A DNA stretch of 64,000 nucleotides from Candidatus Obscuribacterales bacterium (GTDB lineage Bacteria > Cyanobacteriota > Vampirovibrionia > Obscuribacterales > Obscuribacteraceae), in NCBI GenBank assembly GCA_019637435.1, contig JAHBVO010000001.1, forward strand, positions 1,612,001 through 1,676,000, read 5' to 3'. Position numbers and translations under genes: made by a program. The notes under the pieces are model-generated. The model was not told the origin of the DNA. It saw nothing but the letters and a program-made list of their open reading frames with translations, and searched no databases. Shown piece by piece: positions 44,399 through 53,496 of the stretch; the stretch's first letter is position 1, and the number at the start of each line of letters is the position of its first letter.

Positions 44399-45728
44399 TT
44401 CCGGTGAAGCTCGTGATCATCGCAAGGAAAAGCCCAGAGTAACGACTTTCTCCTGCGGAAACTGTGGTGCACCGGTGACGGTGCGCTATCCGGGACACTC
44501 GTTGTCGGCGGTGTGCGATAGCTGCTATTCGGTTATAGACACCAGTAACGAAACATTTCAGGTGCTAAGCACTTATTTCAAAAAGGCCAGCATTCAGCCA
44601 CGCATAGACCTTGGTGTCCGCGGCGAATTGATGGGTAAGACCTGGGAGTGCATTGGTTTTGTCGTGCGGGAGGATGTTGCGAGCAGTTTCAAGTGGGAAG
44701 AGTATTTACTGTTCAATCCGTATTACGGATATCGCTTTCTGACTTGCAACAATGGTCACTGGAGCTTCGTGACCATGATAAAAGAACGACCTGAGCGCTT
44801 TGCTGCTTATGCCGATTTCCAGAACAAGCGCTACAGACTTTTCTATCAGGGACGCGCCCGCGTTCACTATGTTCTCGGCGAATTCTATTGGCGAGTCGCT
44901 ATGGGTGAAGAGGTCAGCATGGCTGACTACATCGATCCACCGCAGATGGTATCAGTCGAGGATGATAAGGATTCTCGTGTCTGGAGTGTTTCCGAGTATT
45001 TAGAGCCCAAGGTGGTTTCGCAAGCGTTTGAACTGACCGGGGAGTCCATTCCGCGAACAATCGGCATTGCCCCTAACCAGCCTTCTCCAGCAACGGCCAC
45101 CTGGCGAAAAGTTGGTCCGATGTGGGCACTGTTTCTTGTTGCTTTGACAGGGCTTCAGGTGTTCCATTGTATGCTCGCGAAAAACATCATCGAGTTTCGC
45201 GCCCCAATTGAATACGTAACCAAAATGGACGGTCAATTCGCGACCAGTGATGCCAAACTCCCTGAATTTACGACACCTGAATTTGTTTTGGATAAAGACA
45301 ATGCAAACGTCGAGATCGACATCAATGCGGATGTCGACAACAGTTGGCTGTATGTTTATGGAGAGTTGGTAAACGCCGATACTGAAGAACTATTTACGTT
45401 CGAGCGCAGCATCGAGTATTACCACGGTTACGAAGACGGCGAGTCCTGGAGCGAAGGGAGCAAAACGACTTCGATATTTATGCCTCAGGTTCCAGGCGGA
45501 AAGTACTACATGAATCTGGATTTTGACAATGGTGGCAACTCGCAGGCTAACATGCGTCAATCCTTCAATGTTCAAGTCAAGCGCGATGTTCCGACCTTTC
45601 ATAATTACTTTTGGTGTCTGTTTTTGATATCTCTATATCCGATTTTTGCATGGATCAAATATCGGCAAGTTGAGGTCGCGCGCTGGTCGGACAGCGATTT
45701 CTCACCATATCAATCAAGTAGCGACTAG
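44388..45728 (+). CDS. DUF4178 protein with zinc ribbon and two membrane segments
   Basis: 446 residues. N-terminal ribbon CGNCGAPV...CDSC, then DUF4178 (GKTWECIGFVVREDVASSFKW, WEEYLLFNPYYGYRFLTC). Two hydrophobic segments (MWALFLVALTGLQVFHCML near residue 245 and NYFWCLFLISLYPIFAWI near 410) enclose an extracytoplasmic beta-rich domain. It is a longer paralogue of the previous gene. Translation is probably coupled. Confidence 0.8.
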   Translation: MAGNSGEARDHRKEKPRVTTFSCGNCGAPVTVRYPGHSLSAVCDSCYSVIDTSNETFQVLSTYFKKASIQPRIDLGVRGELMGKTWECIGFVVREDVASSFKWEEYLLFNPYYGYRFLTCNNGHWSFVTMIKERPERFAAYADFQNKRYRLFYQGRARVHYVLGEFYWRVAMGEEVSMADYIDPPQMVSVEDDKDSRVWSVSEYLEPKVVSQAFELTGESIPRTIGIAPNQPSPATATWRKVGPMWALFLVALTGLQVFHCMLAKNIIEFRAPIEYVTKMDGQFATSDAKLPEFTTPEFVLDKDNANVEIDINADVDNSWLYVYGELVNADTEELFTFERSIEYYHGYEDGESWSEGSKTTSIFMPQVPGGKYYMNLDFDNGGNSQANMRQSFNVQVKRDVPTFHNYFWCLFLISLYPIFAWIKYRQVEVARWSDSDFSPYQSSSD

Positions 45729-45737
45729 GAGGCCGCC

Positions 45738-45875
45738 ATGTCAAAACTCTACGGAATATTTGGAGCGGCACTGTGTGCGTTCTTTTTCTTTGCCACCGAA
45801 ACCGGTATCAGAATTTTTGCCATCGACACTACGCCGCATACCCGACCCACCGGGGCGGCTCTACATCACAAATAA
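45738..45875 (+). CDS. 45-residue membrane peptide in the DUF350 operon
   Basis: MSKLYGIFGAALCAFFFFAT... with one hydrophobic segment (residues 5-20) and a short polar tail. AGGAGG lies 5 nt before ATG, a near-perfect ribosome-binding site, and the gene fills the gap between two operon members (9 bp after the previous stop, 10 bp before the next start). Probably a small subunit of the membrane complex. No family recognised. Confidence 0.65.
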   Translation: MSKLYGIFGAALCAFFFFATETGIRIFAIDTTPHTRPTGAALHHK

Positions 45876-45885
45876 GGGGGAGATT

Positions 45886-46104
45886 GTGGAACAAGTAGTA
45901 AAGCTGCATCACATTATCGCGGCAGTTGTGTACTCTGGATTGGGTATTGCCATCCTCTGCACGACCTTCGTGATCTTTGACTTGATTACGCCCAGCAAGA
46001 TGTGGAAGGAAATCGTCGAGGAAAAGAATTTGCCTCTTGCGGTTTGTCTCTCTGCAATGACCATTGCTGTCGGCATGATTATTGCGTCTGCGATTCACGG
46101 CTAA
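45886..46104 (+). CDS. DUF350 membrane protein (YjfL-like)
   Basis: 72 residues from GTG 45886, which has GGGGGAG upstream. Two membrane segments (IIAAVVYSGLGIAILCTTFV, LAVCLSAMTIAVGMIIASAI) match one DUF350 repeat; E. coli YjfL has two. Such proteins are encoded with PspA, spermidine-synthase-like and ATP-grasp genes in predicted stress-modification operons. The frame extends upstream to 45646 but that part overlaps other genes. Confidence 0.75.
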   Translation: MEQVVKLHHIIAAVVYSGLGIAILCTTFVIFDLITPSKMWKEIVEEKNLPLAVCLSAMTIAVGMIIASAIHG

Positions 46105-46119
46105 CCTTCTGGTAGAAAC

Positions 46120-47622
46120 TTGACATACTCGCTTCTGATTACCGCCTTTGTCATCTCGACATGCGGTCTTGTATACGAACTGATCGCCGGGACCGTCGCC
46201 AGCTATTTGCTGGGCGATTCGGTTACGCAGTTTTCAACCGTAATTGGCGTGTATCTGTTTTCGATGGGAATCGGCTCATTTCTTTCCCGATATGTTGATA
46301 AGGACATCATCCTGAAATTCATACAGGTTGAGATGCTTGTGGGTTTGGTTGGTGGCTGTTCTGCAGCGCTGCTCTTCATGTCCTTTGAACATGTTGAAAA
46401 TTTTCGCATTCTACTGTACGCATTGGTCACCGCCATTGGTGTTTTGGTGGGATTAGAAATCCCACTTCTTATGCGCATACTGCAGGACAAGCTGGAGTTT
46501 AAAGAACTGGTATCGCAGGTCTTCACTTTCGATTATGTAGGCGCGTTGTTGGCATCCTTGCTCTTTCCGCTGCTCCTTGTGCCATATCTCGGTTTAATTC
46601 GCTCCTCATTTCTTTTCGGAATTTTCAACGCGCTTGTCGCTGTTTGGACTGTACATCTGTTCCGTAACGACGTTAAGGGAACGTTTGGGCTCAGGTCCGC
46701 GGCGATTACTGTCGCGATCGCTCTTTCTGCTGGCTTTGTTTTCTCCGATCAATTGATGACCTGGGCTGAGTCGTCAACATATCAGGAGCCCATTATTTTT
46801 TCGAAATCGACTCCCTATCAGCGGATTGTAATTACGTGCAAAGGCAAAGAAGTGCGTTTGTTTTTAAACGGCAATCTGCAATTTAATTCACGAGACGAGT
46901 ATCGATATCATGAAGCGCTGGTCCATCCGGCTATGTCCAGCTTGAAAAATCCGGAGAACATTCTTGTTCTTGGCGGTGGTGATGGAATGGCAGTGCGAGA
47001 GCTTCTAAAATATCCCTCTGTTAAAACGATTCAGCTGGTCGATCTGGATCCGGAGATGACTAAGCTGTTTCGCGCTAAGGGTTTATTGTCGCAGCTGAAC
47101 AATGATGCGTTGAGCGACCCTAGAGTCACCGTGATTAATCAGGATGCTTTTGTATGGCTGCGAAAGTCAAAAGATAAATTCGATTGCGCGATAATTGATT
47201 TCCCTGATCCAAGCAATTTTTCGCTCGGTAAACTTTATAGCGATACTTTTTATAAAACAGTAAAGCGGGCGCTGAAACCTGGTGGTGTTTGCGTTATCCA
47301 GAGCACTTCTCCATATTTTGCGAAGAACTCTTACTGGTGCGTCGTAAACACTCTCGAATCAGTCGGGTTTCACACGACACCGTATCACGCATACGTTCCT
47401 TCATTCGGTGACTGGGGCTATGTGGTGGCGTCGATCGACAAATTCGAGCATCCGGCAGCGTATCCGGCTAATCTCAGATACGTGACGGATGAGTCATTTC
47501 GTCAGATGCTTAACTTCCCACCGGATATGGTGGCAACAGAAAAGTGTGTCAATAAGCTGAATAATCAAAAACTTGTTCACCTTTTCGAGTCTGAGTGGGG
47601 AGAATATGTTGAAACGTTTTAG
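46120..47622 (+). CDS. membrane-anchored aminopropyltransferase (spermidine-synthase-like)
   Basis: 500 residues. The first 200 residues contain about six or seven membrane segments. The C-terminal domain is a spermidine-synthase fold: LFLNGNLQFNSRDEYRYHEALVHP, LVLGGGDGMAVREL (decarboxylated-SAM site), LVDLDPEMTKLF and CAIIDFPDPSN. It probably transfers an aminopropyl group to an amine or surface target at the membrane. Start is TTG at 46120 with a weak ribosome-binding site. Next to a flavin amine oxidase, which could act on the same polyamine-like product. Confidence 0.82.
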   Translation: MTYSLLITAFVISTCGLVYELIAGTVASYLLGDSVTQFSTVIGVYLFSMGIGSFLSRYVDKDIILKFIQVEMLVGLVGGCSAALLFMSFEHVENFRILLYALVTAIGVLVGLEIPLLMRILQDKLEFKELVSQVFTFDYVGALLASLLFPLLLVPYLGLIRSSFLFGIFNALVAVWTVHLFRNDVKGTFGLRSAAITVAIALSAGFVFSDQLMTWAESSTYQEPIIFSKSTPYQRIVITCKGKEVRLFLNGNLQFNSRDEYRYHEALVHPAMSSLKNPENILVLGGGDGMAVRELLKYPSVKTIQLVDLDPEMTKLFRAKGLLSQLNNDALSDPRVTVINQDAFVWLRKSKDKFDCAIIDFPDPSNFSLGKLYSDTFYKTVKRALKPGGVCVIQSTSPYFAKNSYWCVVNTLESVGFHTTPYHAYVPSFGDWGYVVASIDKFEHPAAYPANLRYVTDESFRQMLNFPPDMVATEKCVNKLNNQKLVHLFESEWGEYVETF

Positions 47623-47636
47623 CCGAGCGACCTAAT

Positions 47637-49334
47637 ATGCCGAAACGCTTCACTCGAGCTGTGTTCCTTTCGATGATGGGCGGCTGTGCGGTTGCTGCGG
47701 TGTCCGGGAAGTTCCTTCTTGACGCACTGAATGCGCGAGTGAAATTTCCGATTCGTATGCTTGGTCCTTCGATGAACCGTGGACATATGATTCGCGATGG
47801 CAAAATGCCAAAAGCGGCAACTGATGCAGAGCGCACAAAAACAAGAGTCACGATTATCGGTGGCGGAATGGCGGGGCTATCTGCTGGTTGGTGGCTGAAG
47901 AGAAACGGATTCGCCGACTTCAAGATTTTGGAACTGGAAAATGAAGTCGGTGGTAATTCATCTTTCGGTAAAAACGGCATCAGTGCTTACCCCTGGGGGG
48001 CGCATTATGTTCCCCTTGCTAATCCGGAGTCTGAATATGTTCGCATGTTTTTTCAGGAACTTGGAGTAATTCAGGGCGTTGATGCAAATGGTTTGGCAAT
48101 CTATAACGACCTGTATATGTGCCACGACCCAGAAGAGAGGCTTCTTAAGGACGGTTCCTTTCAAGAGGGGTTGGTTCCTCGTCGAGGCTTACAACCATCA
48201 GACAAGCAGGAAATGCGACGCTTCTTCGAAGTGATGAAGCGATATCGTGAGCTGGTCGGTCGTGACGGAAAGCCTGGGTTCGCGATTCCCCTCGATCTGA
48301 GTTCGCAGGATGAAGAGTTGATTGCTCTAGATAGAATTTCGATGGCCGAGTGGATGAAGCAGAATAAGTTTCTGGGTAAGCCAATCCGATGGTATGTCGA
48401 CTACTGTTGCCGAGATGACTACGGCTCGCTTCCTGAGCATGTTTCTGCCTGGGCGGGCATTCACTACTTTGCTGGGCGCAAAGGCGTGGCGGCTAACGCG
48501 GAGATGAATTCTGTGGTGACGTGGCCGGCGGGAAACGGTTTTCTCGCTGACAAACTGCGTGAGATGTTGAATGGGAAAATCGAGACGGGAAGCGCAGTGT
48601 TCAACGTTTCCAGCACGGAAACTGGAGCGACCGTTTCGCTTTTCGACGTCAAAGAAAATGCTGCTAAGATCATTGAGTGCGATTACGTGATATTTGCGGC
48701 TCCGAGATTCTTGGCTCGCCACCTTGTTTCACCTACTCGTCGAGACGAAACCGTTTCCTCTCCGGGAATTTCTGCGCATGCTGAACGTTCACAAAATGAA
48801 CCTCTCCAGGAGCAATTCGAGAGCGCACAATATGCACCCTGGATGGTGGCGAACATCAGTTTGAAACGTGTCCCAGAGGGCAAGGGCGTTGGTCTTGCCT
48901 GGGATAATGTCAGTTTTTCAAGTCGTTCTCTCGGCTACGTTGTAGCTACTCACCAGAACATTACGACGCAGAGAGACGCGCCGACAGTAATTACCTACTA
49001 TTATCCAATGGCTCAGGATGAACCGAGCGAGTCTCGACGGATACTCTTAGAGCGCACGGCGGAGGATTGGTCACAATTGATCCTTGCCGACCTTGAAAAA
49101 ATGCATAATGGAATAACGGCTGAGATTACAGCGATGGATTTATGGCCGTGGGGTCATGGAATGATTCGTCCTTCGGTCGGTTACATCTGGGGCGAGACTC
49201 GCAAAGTGATGAAGAATAGCATGGGAAATGTTTACTTTGCTCATTCGGATATGAGTGGGATCTCTAACTTCGAGGAGGCGCAATATCAGGGTATTGAAGC
49301 GGCTAAGCAGGTTTTAGCCAGGGTGATGTCGTGA
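47637..49334 (+). CDS. FAD-dependent amine oxidase-like protein
   Basis: 565 residues. A basic hydrophobic N-terminus (FTRAVFLSMMGGCAVAAVSG) may be an export or anchor signal. The Rossmann FAD motif IIGGGMAGLSAGWWLKRNG is near residue 73, with LELENEVGGNSS after it. C-terminal GNVYFAHSDMSGISNFEEAQYQG is the second FAD-contacting region. Belongs to the amine oxidase/phytoene desaturase superfamily. It overlaps the next gene by 4 bp (GTGA). Role inferred from its neighbour, the aminopropyltransferase. Confidence 0.82.
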   Translation: MPKRFTRAVFLSMMGGCAVAAVSGKFLLDALNARVKFPIRMLGPSMNRGHMIRDGKMPKAATDAERTKTRVTIIGGGMAGLSAGWWLKRNGFADFKILELENEVGGNSSFGKNGISAYPWGAHYVPLANPESEYVRMFFQELGVIQGVDANGLAIYNDLYMCHDPEERLLKDGSFQEGLVPRRGLQPSDKQEMRRFFEVMKRYRELVGRDGKPGFAIPLDLSSQDEELIALDRISMAEWMKQNKFLGKPIRWYVDYCCRDDYGSLPEHVSAWAGIHYFAGRKGVAANAEMNSVVTWPAGNGFLADKLREMLNGKIETGSAVFNVSSTETGATVSLFDVKENAAKIIECDYVIFAAPRFLARHLVSPTRRDETVSSPGISAHAERSQNEPLQEQFESAQYAPWMVANISLKRVPEGKGVGLAWDNVSFSSRSLGYVVATHQNITTQRDAPTVITYYYPMAQDEPSESRRILLERTAEDWSQLILADLEKMHNGITAEITAMDLWPWGHGMIRPSVGYIWGETRKVMKNSMGNVYFAHSDMSGISNFEEAQYQGIEAAKQVLARVMS

Positions 49335-50470
49335 CGCAGGCGATTTTGAAAACGGATGCAACCGCGCTTCCGAAGCAGCCGTGGCTTGCTTCAGTGAAAT
49401 GGGATTGCGCCTTGATTATTGGTCCTGCAATCGTCACTTCTGTAATTGCGCTGGCTTGCAAACCCATTCTTGATAATAGTCAATTCATGCCGCTCTGGGC
49501 GTGGGTAACGTTCGTGCTGGTCGTTGATGTTGCTCATGTTTACTCAACTCTGTTTCGGACCTATTTTGATCGTCGCTCGATTGCCGAACATCACTTATTG
49601 CTGGTCGTGATTCCGATCGCATGCTGGTTCGCTGGTTGGTTGTTGTATCGAACTGATGATATGTACTTCTGGCGGGCACTGGCTTACCTCGCGGTTTTTC
49701 ATTTCATTCGTCAACAGTTTGGTTTTGTAGCGCTTTATTCAAGAAACGATCCGCGAGAGTTTTTAAAGGTCCGCTGGCTGGACCAGTTGTGCGTCTACAC
49801 TGTGACGCTCTACCCGCTTCTGTATTGGCATACTCATTTACCCCGCAATTTTAACTGGTTTGTCAGTGGCGACTTTGTTAATGCGGTACCGCATGTGGTG
49901 AATGAGTGTGCACTGGCATTTTACTGTTTAGTGATTGCTGTTTACACTGCCAAAGAGCTGCTTCTGTTTAAATCAACGGGGTTTTTAAACATACCCAAGA
50001 ACTTGATTTTGTTTGGAACAGCGTTGAGCTGGTGGGTAGGCATTGTCGCGTTGAATTCTGATCTTGCCTTCACCATGACGAATGTCGTCTCTCATGGCGT
50101 TCCATACATGGCGCTAATCTGGCTTTATCACAACAAGGCAAGTCGAGCCAACGCTAATGTTTCCAGTGCAGAAACGAGGGCTTCGAAGTCGCTTGGGCTT
50201 CTCAGCAAAGATTTTCTGCTGTCATTTGCACCGGCTTTTGTGCTATTTCTCGTGCTTCTCGCTTATTTCGAAGAAGGTTTCTGGGACGGGCTCATCTGGA
50301 GAGAGCATTTAACGTTTTTCACGCCGTTTGCCTCCCTGCCCGCTATCACCGACGCGACCACGCTTTCGATACTTGTGCCTCTGCTTTCTTTGCCACAATC
50401 CACGCATTACGTTCTGGACGGTTTTATATGGCGTGTGAAGGACAAATCTGGTTCCTGGTCTGCGAGGTAG
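49331..50470 (+). CDS. polytopic membrane protein with conserved histidines
   Basis: 379 residues, about nine membrane segments. Histidines sit next to membrane segments (VVDVAHVYSTLFRTYFD, AVFHFIRQQFGF, VSHGVPYMALIWLYH, LPQSTHYVLDGFIWR), recalling membrane di-iron desaturases or hydroxylases, though no classic HxxHH box is seen. GTG start overlaps the oxidase stop. Last gene of the DUF4178/DUF350 operon. Function unknown. Confidence 0.7.
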   Translation: MTQAILKTDATALPKQPWLASVKWDCALIIGPAIVTSVIALACKPILDNSQFMPLWAWVTFVLVVDVAHVYSTLFRTYFDRRSIAEHHLLLVVIPIACWFAGWLLYRTDDMYFWRALAYLAVFHFIRQQFGFVALYSRNDPREFLKVRWLDQLCVYTVTLYPLLYWHTHLPRNFNWFVSGDFVNAVPHVVNECALAFYCLVIAVYTAKELLLFKSTGFLNIPKNLILFGTALSWWVGIVALNSDLAFTMTNVVSHGVPYMALIWLYHNKASRANANVSSAETRASKSLGLLSKDFLLSFAPAFVLFLVLLAYFEEGFWDGLIWREHLTFFTPFASLPAITDATTLSILVPLLSLPQSTHYVLDGFIWRVKDKSGSWSAR

Positions 50471-50545
50471 AGCGTCAGGTAAACCTGACTATGTTTCCCA
50501 CGAAAGGACCAAGCTTAGATAGATTTCAGGAGGCGGTGCCGAAAA

Positions 50546-50570
50546 GACGCAAAAGGCGTCGCTTCTTTTA
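50546..50570 (+). terminator. weak terminator-like hairpin
   Basis: Stem GACGC/GCGTC with AAAAG loop (50546-50560), then GCTTCTTTTA, 75 bp after the operon end. Confidence 0.5.
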
Positions 50571-50646
50571 GTTTTGGCTCATGAAAACCTCGGGTGATTC
50601 CTGACAAGATCTGTAAGTCGGCGCGTGCCGAGTGTTTGTGGCTTTT

Positions 50647-52113
50647 ATGCTCTTCAACAGTCTGCAGTATCTTATATTCCTGCCGCTCGTGGTGCTCGCC
50701 TATTGGCTGGTGCCGGGCAGATTGCGCACTGTTTTGCTGCTCGCGGCGAGTTATTACTTCTACATGAGCTGGATGAAGTCTTATGGACTTCTGCTTTTCG
50801 GGCTCACCGCCATCAATTACCTGGCTGGTCTGGCTATCGGGAAGCTCGAGGCTGCGCAATCGAAGCGCCTTGCTCTCATTGCCGGAATCACATTTAACGT
50901 CGGCGTCCTGGCGCTTTTCAAATATACAAACTTTTTCCTTGAAACCTACAACAGTCTGGAGAAGATGCTCAGCTCCATACTGCCACTTAATCTGGTGCCT
51001 GCACCCGAGGCACTGCCCATAATACTACCGCTGGGTATCTCATTTTTTGTCTTCGAATTCATTCATTACCTGGTCGATGTTCGCGCCGGAAATAAACCGA
51101 TTGCAAACCCGCTGCGATTCGGATTATTCGCGGCATTTTTTCCGTCTCAAATTGCGGGTCCGATCAAGCGTTATGAAGACTTTGACGGTCAACTCGAGAA
51201 ACCTCGTGTGTTCAGTCGCGCTCAATTCGGCGAGGGGATTAACCTGATCGTTCGCGGTATGTTCAAAAAGGTCGCCTTAGGCGATAACCTCGCACCTTTG
51301 GCTGCAAGCGGTTTCGCCAATCCGGCGGCGATAGGCACTGTCGATGCCTGGGTTGCAGTACTCGCCTTCACCCTGCAAATCTATTTTGACTTTTCCGGCT
51401 ACACGGACATCGGTCGTGGGTCCGCGCTTTTGCTCGGGTATAAACTGCCTGAGAACTTCAACATGCCTTACATAGCCAGAAGCATTCAGGAATTCTGGCA
51501 TCGCTGGCACATGAGCTTGTCGACCTGGCTTCGCGATTACCTTTACATTCCGCTCGGTGGTTCACGTGGTGGCAAATTCGCCACGATGAAGAACCTGTTT
51601 ATCACTATGCTGCTCGGAGGTCTCTGGCACGGGGCCTCGTGGCACTTTGTTCTGTGGGGCGGCTATCAGGGTGTTTGTCTGGCGATTCACAGAACTTGGG
51701 AACGCATCGCAGAAGGACGTCCAGCGCTTGCAACGTTCGGAAACTCATTTGCAGGAAAAGCGACCGCTTGGGTTGTTACATTCCTGACGGTCGTGAATGG
51801 CTGGGTGCTGTTCCGTGCGAATACCGTAGCGGAAGCGTTCCAAATGTACCAATCGATGTTTACGCTTAAGGCGGGCACCGGCGAGTCTCTTCTTGAGCTG
51901 CTGGTATACGGTGGTCCACTTCCGGCGGTGCTGGCGATATACGCCGCTTTCGTCATTGGCGATAAACTCAAGTGGAAAGCTAAACTTGAATCCGCAAATC
52001 TTTTGCCGTCACCGCCCGTGACGGCACGCGCTGTGGCACTGGCTGCGGTGGCACTGTTCATCGCGAGTCTGGCTCCGCGACATGCTGTTCCCTTCATATA
52101 CTTTCAATTTTAA
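50647..52113 (+). CDS. MBOAT-family O-acyltransferase (AlgI-like)
   Basis: 488 residues. MLFNSLQYLIFLPLVVLAYW is the standard AlgI/DltB-type start and is preferred over GTG 50632. Membrane segments follow throughout; FDFSGYTDIGRGSALLLGYK, EFWHRWHMSLSTWLRDYLY and the catalytic histidine segment LLGGLWHGASWHFVLWG are intact. These enzymes pass acetyl groups across the membrane to exopolysaccharides or teichoic acids, with an SGNH partner completing the transfer. An SGNH gene follows 9 bp later. Confidence 0.9.
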   Translation: MLFNSLQYLIFLPLVVLAYWLVPGRLRTVLLLAASYYFYMSWMKSYGLLLFGLTAINYLAGLAIGKLEAAQSKRLALIAGITFNVGVLALFKYTNFFLETYNSLEKMLSSILPLNLVPAPEALPIILPLGISFFVFEFIHYLVDVRAGNKPIANPLRFGLFAAFFPSQIAGPIKRYEDFDGQLEKPRVFSRAQFGEGINLIVRGMFKKVALGDNLAPLAASGFANPAAIGTVDAWVAVLAFTLQIYFDFSGYTDIGRGSALLLGYKLPENFNMPYIARSIQEFWHRWHMSLSTWLRDYLYIPLGGSRGGKFATMKNLFITMLLGGLWHGASWHFVLWGGYQGVCLAIHRTWERIAEGRPALATFGNSFAGKATAWVVTFLTVVNGWVLFRANTVAEAFQMYQSMFTLKAGTGESLLELLVYGGPLPAVLAIYAAFVIGDKLKWKAKLESANLLPSPPVTARAVALAAVALFIASLAPRHAVPFIYFQF

Positions 52114-52122
52114 GGGGACATC

Positions 52123-53496
52123 ATGACGACGACTCTTAGAGAAAAATCGATAAAGTCTCCCACTCCAGCCAAGGCGCCGAGCCGAATTTCCCGACTTGTT
52201 CGCGGTTTAATCCGCAATATAGTCTGGTGTTTTGGAACGTTCATCGTTTCTCTCCTGGTTCTCGAAGTTGCTCTGCGAGCATGTGGAGTAGGCGGCGAAG
52301 AATATTTGAAGATGGACCCTACGATTGGATTCACTCACCTTGAGAATAAGCCGATAGTCGTTCGATCCGAAGGTTGGTCTTATGACCCTGCCAACTCCAA
52401 AGGCATTCGCGATTATGAATACTCTGTCACTGCGGCACCGGGTGTGCATCGCGTGGCATTTCTCGGAGACTCGAAAACGGAGTCTATTCAAGTACCGCTG
52501 AAAGATAATTTTCCGAAAGAGATTGAGCGTCGTTTAAACGCAAAGAGTTCCAGCGGTGGTCGGGAAACGGCCGAAGGCGGCTCGAATGTTTCGAACGCCC
52601 TGGGTGGCAAAGTTGAATGCATCAACTTCGGTATGTCCGGTTATGGGACGGCGCAGGAAGTTCTCCAGTACATGCGTGATGTACGGCAATACAAGCCGGA
52701 AGTCACAGTCCTTGTCTACCACGTACTCGATAATGATGAGAATACTGCCCCGGTGCAGCCGGAGACGTTTACGCCCCGTCCTTATTTCAGTGTTAACGAT
52801 CAGGGCGTTTTGAAACCGGATTGGCTCTTTCTTGATGCTTGGTTCTGCTCCGAGCGGGCAGTTTATTTCAAGGCTTGCGATTGGCTGAGACGAAACAGTT
52901 ATGTGCTGGGTGTTCTTGCGCAGATTGATAAAACGAGTAAAGGGCAAAAATACTACGACCTCTATCAGCAGAAGGTGCTGTTACCGATTTACGAATCGTT
53001 GGCGAACCTTGTTCCTGCTGTTCGATATAAGCCGGATGAAGTTTCGATGGCTCAGAGAGCCAGTCTCGCTAAAGAGTTTGAAAAGCCAGTATCGAACTTC
53101 GGTTCTACGTCTGAAGAACAAATTCCGGATCGCCCCCCAGGTTTTCTCGAGAATGACTATAACGTGCTATTGCTTAACCATCGCTTGCACTTCCGTGTGA
53201 CCGCGGCGCTGATTCGGAAACTCAATCAGGTGTGCAAAGAGAATGGTTCGAAGTTGGTCGTTGCGACCCTCCCAGCGCCTACCTCACAGATATTCTATTT
53301 CAAGGAAGTCAACGCTCTTCAGCAAATCTCAAAGGAAGAAGGCTTCGATTTTGTCAATTTGCATGAGGCATTTCCGAAGTCTGCCGGTGGTGAATCGAGC
53401 CCACTATTTGTCGGCTTTCATTTCTCTCGATTGGGCCACAATATTGTCGCGAACGAGCTGACACCGGTCATTGAGCGGAACTTGAAGAGGAATTAG
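52123..53496 (+). CDS. SGNH-hydrolase-like protein with N-terminal membrane anchor
   Basis: 457 residues. Signal anchor IVWCFGTFIVSLLVLEVAL, then SGNH blocks: VAFLGDSKTES (Ser), INFGMSGYGTAQE (Gly) and YHVLDNDENT (Asn region). Block V reads FVGFHFSRLGH, so the histidine is kept but the usual Asp two positions earlier is not visible. It is the probable acetyl-transfer partner of the MBOAT protein (as AlgJ/AlgX or PatB in other systems). Its 3' end overlaps the next gene tail to tail by 29 bp. Confidence 0.8.
   Translation: MTTTLREKSIKSPTPAKAPSRISRLVRGLIRNIVWCFGTFIVSLLVLEVALRACGVGGEEYLKMDPTIGFTHLENKPIVVRSEGWSYDPANSKGIRDYEYSVTAAPGVHRVAFLGDSKTESIQVPLKDNFPKEIERRLNAKSSSGGRETAEGGSNVSNALGGKVECINFGMSGYGTAQEVLQYMRDVRQYKPEVTVLVYHVLDNDENTAPVQPETFTPRPYFSVNDQGVLKPDWLFLDAWFCSERAVYFKACDWLRRNSYVLGVLAQIDKTSKGQKYYDLYQQKVLLPIYESLANLVPAVRYKPDEVSMAQRASLAKEFEKPVSNFGSTSEEQIPDRPPGFLENDYNVLLLNHRLHFRVTAALIRKLNQVCKENGSKLVVATLPAPTSQIFYFKEVNALQQISKEEGFDFVNLHEAFPKSAGGESSPLFVGFHFSRLGHNIVANELTPVIERNLKRN

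Noticed and set aside
15364..46731. GCGATCGC octamers (HIP1 of cyanobacteria) at a handful of places
   Set aside because: I count about five in 64 kb, close to background and far below HIP1-rich cyanobacterial genomes.
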